Below the pieces are notes generated by a model that saw only the letters and a program-made list of their open reading frames with translations, was not told the DNA's origin and searched no databases. Of a stretch of DNA of 12,718 nt, positions 8,331 through 12,718 are shown one piece after another (within the stretch, counting starts at the first letter, position 1; each line of letters starts with the position of its first letter). This stretch comes from Isohypsibius dastychi. Taxonomy: Eukaryota; Tardigrada; Eutardigrada; Parachela; Isohypsibiidae. The translations under genes were made by a program, and so were the position numbers. Location of the stretch: positions 1 to 12,718 of the forward strand of contig JAQIWT010001070.1 in the NCBI GenBank assembly GCA_034696485.1. Reading direction: 5' to 3'.

Positions 8331-11300
8331 TCATGTTGCAACAAGTCCAGATGGCCCAAATCAAAAAGATCTGACGGACCAGGAGCTAAAGCTCATGCAA
8401 GCTTGCACTGAGATCATGGGCATGTGGCGGGAATTCGCTTTGGAGAAAGCCTCTGATCCGAACAGTTCGCTGGATGTTTGTCTCAGGATCTTTCAGTCAT
8501 GCCTTACCGGAGTATGAACTATTTCCAGTTGATGTGTTTCGAGAATGAGTTTGTCAATTGTTTTTACTTTCAGATTCAGAATCCAGTTCTGACAAAGCTG
8601 GAAGACGTTGTGGAGCTCTCGTTGGATTGTATCGTGGCGTGTCCCCGAATAGATCAACTTGACCAAATGAAAGCAATTCTTGATTTACTGCCTGTTCACC
8701 TCACTGGCCAGAATGAAGAAGGTCATTCAAAAGCACTTGGAAAACGGCTGAAAAATATGCGTGAAATCATTCGGTAATAAATTTTTCCGGTCGATTCTTT
8801 TCTTTTGTCGTTTGATTTTTTTCTGTTTGGAATTGTATTTTCACATATTCTCGAAACTTGAAAGACCCTTTTTAGAATTTGAATTTGTCGGTTTGTTGCA
8901 GATGATCTGTATTCCAAGATTGATTCTGCCAGTTTTGGTTTCAGTATCATTTTTGTTTCAGAACGTTGGAGTTCGTCAGTGGATTCGGTATTCAGCTGTC
9001 GGCAAAAAATCTTCTAGATGTCCAGCTATCAAGTGAAAGTTCACTTGGTTTTGTTGATCATGTGATGAAAACGGTCACTCGCAGAGTGCCGGCCTTTACC
9101 AGCGACGAGCTGTCCGGGGTATTCGCCAGATATCTGCGTATCTGCCAGGGAGTCTTTTCAGAACTGGGAGAGGATAAAGCCGTGCAGGTAAATAAGGAAT
9201 CGTGATGACCACGTAGCTTCACGATACGTATAGTGCCCCGGTCACTTTGCGAATTCGTACCTTTCATTCCTGCGTCCTTTCGCTTTGCTATGGAAAAAAT
9301 CGAGAAAAAATATAGGAGAAAATGAAGCAATCAACGTAAGGCGGTGATGTTATTTACGCTATTAACCTTCGAACTGATTACTACCGAATAACACCGGCCG
9401 CAGTGACGTCACAATCCAAAAATGGCATGGTTTCAGAATTCCGTATCTCATCGTGTTTTGCAGAATTCAATGGTTTTTAATTTTCTCGACATTTTTCTCT
9501 CTGACTGGTATGGGATGATGACCGAAACTGCAGAGCGTAATGCAGTTTTGCTTCTCAGATACTGTAAAGAGAAATGTAGATCAGGGGGTCGCTCGAATTC
9601 AGGTAGGCTCATCAGTAGATCTCTCTCGTATAGATTCACGACGGTACTAACTAGAGTAGGCTGAAATCGAGGAACACATCAGTTCCTTAATTCGCACGTA
9701 TCTGTTTTCTTTTTCGTGTAATTTTTTGACAATTAAAATTTTAGTTGAACACATCTCGCGTCTTTGCTTAAAATTTCGCGCTTCATTGGATTTACGTTAC
9801 TCGTTTCAGATGTTTGCCAATGCTCTGCTCACCTCCGGAAAAGTCCAGTACATCCAAATTGCGTCGAAATTTTTTGACCTTCCAGTGAATGCAAAGAAAT
9901 CATCAAGCCGAGCTGACGTCACAGAGAACTGGCCAGCTGATCGTTCAATAAGCGCCCCCAAAAGCATCCAGCTGTTACTGGAGGCCGGAAAGGAATACTT
10001 CAACACATCTGACAATTGGAAAGATTCTAAAATCCAACATGCAAAACGCTGCTTCGAATTAATCTCAACTCTCTCACCGGAAGCGGTTCAGGAAATGAAA
10101 TTAATTGACGCACTGAATTTACTTCATCAATGTGGAATCGATGCGGAACCACTGGATATTCGGACCAGTCAGGATCGATTTGTTTATGTGAAACAAGTTT
10201 TGGATGCCGATTCGGAAATTTATAAATTCCCGGATAGATTGATGGAATTGGCGGAATTGTTGAACATAAAAGACCGGAATAGGATTTTGGAAGCGGTGGC
10301 AGAGAAAGCTTTTTTGAAGCAAGACTTTGATTTCTGTCGGGAATTGTGCGGGAAGTTAATTGAGGAGAAACAGGAGAGCAGTTGGGAATTATGTTTGAAG
10401 TTGGCGCAAGCTGAACGTTTCCGGGACTTGGATTTTGTGACAGAGATTCTATTATTCGCTGTTTCCAACTGTCCTGAAGAAAAACTGGCGGAAGTACTGG
10501 AAATCCGGAATAGGATCCTTGGACCGGAAGTACGATCGAAGCGATTTGGACACCCGGCGAAGTTTCCGGAGAATCAGTTGATTTCTTCGCACAGTTTTTC
10601 ATCGGATGTGACTTTGGAACCATCTTGTGTAAAATCGAGAAAAACAAAGGTCACGTGGTTTGAAAATTTGTTGGCTGTTTTGGAGAACGCGAAGTCTCGG
10701 ATGAATTATTTGTCGGATGATTTCTTGGATGTGATTTGGAAATGCGGAACTGGCAACCGGAAGTCGAGTTTGGGTGATGGAAACAGTGAAGCTGTGATGT
10801 TGGATTTGGTTTTGGAGATGTTAACCGTTGATTCTGGATTGGCGGTAGTGTTGCTGGGATGTTTGGAGGAGAAATCTGAGGCGGAAAGGGTGTTCGATTT
10901 GGTTGCGGATAATCCGACTGGAGTTTTGCTTGGGGCGTATTATTACGCGCTGGAAGCCATGTTGATTCAAGCGAAGGATTCTGAAGTGAAAGAAGTGCTA
11001 CAACAACCTGTGCAAGAATTGATCGGAAACGGTACGGATTTAACTCAGAAACAGTTACAACTTTTTTAGCGGGAATTTTGACTTTTTGGAAATTGTCAGA
11101 CAGTGAGAGAGATTACTTGGAGTAAACCATGTTGTAAGTGGACTTTGCAGAGCTTCATATAAAATTTGTGTGCTACGTTATGTGTGAGAGCGATATTTTA
11201 TAGGGATTTGCGAATGAGTCGGTAGTAGTTCATTTCTTTCAGGTTGATGCTCCTCAAAAAATGACGAACATCAACGTCTAAATCTACATTTATACAACCA

Positions 11301-11864
11301 TATTACAACTACGTCTTTTTTGTTGCAGTGCTCAGCATGGAGGATTGTGACGACGATACTTTCTCCGCATTTTCCGAACTGAGCAGAAAACACTTTAACC
11401 GGTACTCCACGCTGATAAAAGGTAACCAATCATCACCTTCCGCCATTCCCGACGATTCTGTCGAAACGAAGCCGGTCAGAATGAAAAAGTCCCTGGTGAA
11501 TATTCCCGATGAGGCGAAATTTCTGTCCAACCCCGAATATCGTCGCAGTATAATATTCAAAGCTGCAGCGACGAAAGATGGAAATATTTTGAGAAGCGCT
11601 GTTGATTTAGCCAAAGAGTATGGGATCGACTCATGGGAGGTCTCCGCGTATTTTGTCAGATTCCTTTTCACCAGTCCTTCGGTTTCTGCTTCGGAAATCT
11701 CAGTGTTGCTCAAACAGAATGATGAATTCATCCAAACGTTGAAGGAGAAAAAGAAAGAATTTGTTCGATTCTCCGGTCAGCAAATTCAGCCCTTGATGGC
11801 CAATGCTGATATCGACCTCCTAGAGCTGTACTACGAGTTCTTTGAAAAAATTAAACGCACTTGA
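8329..11864 (+). CDS. NBAS: NBAS (Sec39-domain) protein, internal part, five exons
   Basis: The exons are about 8329-8511, 8574-8773, 8962-9187, 9810-11031 and 11329-11864. They join in phase without stops (introns of 62, 188, 622 and 297 bp, all GT-AG, acceptors TTTCAG/TTGCAG) to give about 790 residues. Order and motifs follow vertebrate NBAS as I recall it: LDVCLRIFQ; LSLDCIVACPRIDQL; KSIQLLLEAGKEYFN; LIDALNLLHQCGI; SWELCLKLAQAE; FAVSNCPEEKL; YYYALEAM; NPEYRRSII; DSWEVSAYFVRFLF. NBAS joins RINT1 and ZW10 in the ER tethering complex for Golgi-to-ER traffic. Its C. elegans orthologue, smgl-1, is also linked to nonsense-mediated decay. Missing here are the N-terminal WD-repeat part, the first half of Sec39, and the roughly 700 C-terminal residues of the vertebrate protein. 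The frame is open from 8296 with no convincing acceptor; the first internal ATG is at 8395. It is either a truncated copy or a gene whose 5' exons are elsewhere. Confidence 0.85.
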
Positions 11865-12016
11865 TGGAGTTATTCCGAGCCATTTCTGTGTTACGTTTTT
11901 ATGGAGTTTTCTTTGGATTCTGTAACTCAGCTTCATCAAACGGTGGACAATTGTACCAGATTACTTTAGTTATGAATACTGTACTGACTTTTTGGACTTG
12001 GGATTTACTTCGCGGC

Positions 12017-12022
12017 AATAAA
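12017..12022 (+). terminator. Candidate poly(A) signal AATAAA of the NBAS transcript
   Basis: The canonical hexamer lies 152 bp after the stop codon, on the same strand, in a region with no other gene. The signal is short and could be chance, but its place is right for the 3' end of the five-exon gene. Confidence 0.5.
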
Positions 12023-12046
12023 TCTGTTGCGCGATTCAAAAAGCAC

Positions 12047-12081
12047 GTACAGTACACTGCACCGCGCACTGCTTACTGTAC
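12047..12081. repeat. Inverted repeat GTACAGTA / TACTGTAC
   Basis: A perfect 8-bp inverted repeat (12047-12054 and 12074-12081) around a 19-nt loop that itself repeats CACTGC. It lies 25 bp after the candidate poly(A) signal. It may form a hairpin at the transcript end; no other role can be argued. Confidence 0.35.
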
Positions 12082-12414
12082 AGTATTATGAATGTGCGCG
12101 CGCTCATTCCTCGTCTAATGTAAGTGTGTTTTATGATATCCATAGCGGTTAATCCCATGGTCAACTCGAAACTCAGGTTTTCCTTATGAACCCCATCAGA
12201 AGAATTAAATAGATAGCAATAATGTAGATCATATTCTTGATGGTTGCAACCATGAATGCAATGAAGACAATAATACCGACTAAGCCGCACTTTCAAGCGA
12301 CACATGAACTATAGATATCCTCGACAACAAAACGGAACAGGAACTGAAATCTTCAGCGGTATAATCTGGCTCTATATTCAAAAATTCAATGGATTTTTAT
12401 CACTCCTTCGGATT

Positions 12415-12558
12415 CTACGAGCACACTTGACGAAGCGAAAGTCCTCCCCAAAGCTGTAGGATGACGGAATCGTTGGCCGCATAGGAATCCCAGCGGCCGT
12501 TTTGACCGAAGACGCATTCCGAGCGCCTACGAGTTCCAACGGCTTCATGATCGACTGA
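12415..12558 (-). pseudogene. Stray last exon of a fourth carboxylesterase, frameshifted
   Basis: A strong acceptor (TTTTTTCAG, 12559-12567 in minus sense) is followed by the counterpart of exon 10 of copies B and C, with the coding strings NGRWDSYAAN and LQLWGGL and a stop at 12415-12417. Compared with B, two bases (CG) are inserted after the codons for ARN, so the frame is lost. The exon is 144 nt where 142 would keep phase. No exon 9 with GAFHSLD appears in the remaining 157 bp, although that intron is only 70-75 bp in B and C. It is a relic, or the end of a damaged gene continuing past the window. Its 3' flank matches that of copy B. Confidence 0.75.
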
Positions 12559-12561
12559 CTG

Positions 12562-12718
12562 AAAAAAGCAAAAAGGCATCCGGTAACTCAACTAAATCCC
12601 GCGTACAATAAGAGGTCTTCTCAAAATTATGAATGCTAGCGAGTCTTTCGCAAGAACATCTTCTGCTTTAGTACAGAGATGAAAAAATTCGTGTTTTTAT
12701 TTTGCCCATATGCGAGTT
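12562..12718. other. Right edge, nothing recognised
   Basis: AT-rich sequence upstream (in minus sense) of the stray exon. I see no esterase exon, no repeat and no RNA gene. It may be intron or spacer of a fourth array member outside the window. Confidence 0.4.

Larger units (their letters stand above)
11865..12324. other. 3' flank of NBAS and spacer before the stray esterase exon
   Basis: No further NBAS exon is recognisable. The frame after the stop at 11862-11864 stays open for some 35 codons without resemblance to the NBAS C-terminus. Other open frames (11861-12091 plus, 12036-12305 minus) match nothing known to me. A poly(A) signal (12017-12022) and a hairpin (12047-12081) suggest that the transcript ends here. 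Confidence 0.5.

Noticed and set aside
9188-9809. Possible extra NBAS exon or element in the 622-bp third intron
   Set aside because: The protein is continuous across the join of exons 3 and 4 compared with vertebrate NBAS, and no frame in the intron has family motifs or repeat structure.
10027-10647. 206-codon minus-strand open frame
   Set aside because: It is antisense to the long NBAS exon, whose reading is well supported by family motifs; a shadow frame.
1-12718. tRNA, rRNA or CRISPR arrays
   Set aside because: No T-loop-like or rRNA-like stretches and no spaced repeats were seen on either strand by eye; a tRNA or covariance-model scan was not possible.

Overview
The window looks like nuclear DNA of a small-genome invertebrate animal. 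Its genes are split by many short GT-AG introns (about 49-77 bp in the esterase genes). They encode two typically animal families: secreted cholinesterase/carboxylesterase-type hydrolases, and an NBAS/Sec39-type membrane-traffic protein. Intron size and style would suit an ecdysozoan such as a tardigrade or nematode, but I cannot fix the taxon from sequence alone.

Minus strand, reading from high to low coordinates: a tandem array of related carboxylesterase genes. Copy C (5965-8185) and copy B (2455-4572) can each be followed through ten exons, with nearly identical exon lengths, a signal peptide, and a Ser-Asp-His triad at positions typical of the family. Copy A (about 181-1621) is decayed: it has a 1-nt deletion in a homopolymer, a GC donor, a changed residue beside the nucleophile elbow, and a 3' end replaced by a retroelement-like reading frame (1-178). 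A lone, frameshifted last exon of a fourth copy lies at 12415-12558, with a 3' flank matching that of copy B. The array therefore continues on the far side of the NBAS gene.

Plus strand: five exons (8329-11864) encode about 790 residues of an NBAS (Sec39-domain) protein. They start abruptly about 140 bp from the start codon of copy C, in divergent orientation. The N-terminal half and the far C-terminal part known from vertebrate NBAS are not visible. This is either a truncated copy or a gene whose 5' exons lie outside the window, with the esterase genes sitting inside an intron.

Upstream of each of the three esterase starts, 104-117 bp away, is the same roughly 41-42-bp block. It carries AGGTCA/AGGGTCA-like half-sites in minus-strand sense (in A and B extended to AGGTCAAAGTC) and a CCATGG about 30 bp further upstream. 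This is the best candidate for shared regulation of the array, though it could also be a breakpoint relic. The long gene-free stretches (about 1870-2312, 4860-5964, 11865-12324 and 12562-12718) hold no gene I can support. I see no wholly new system here. The interest lies in how the array was built and is decaying, in the unusual splice sites, and in the position of the NBAS fragment.
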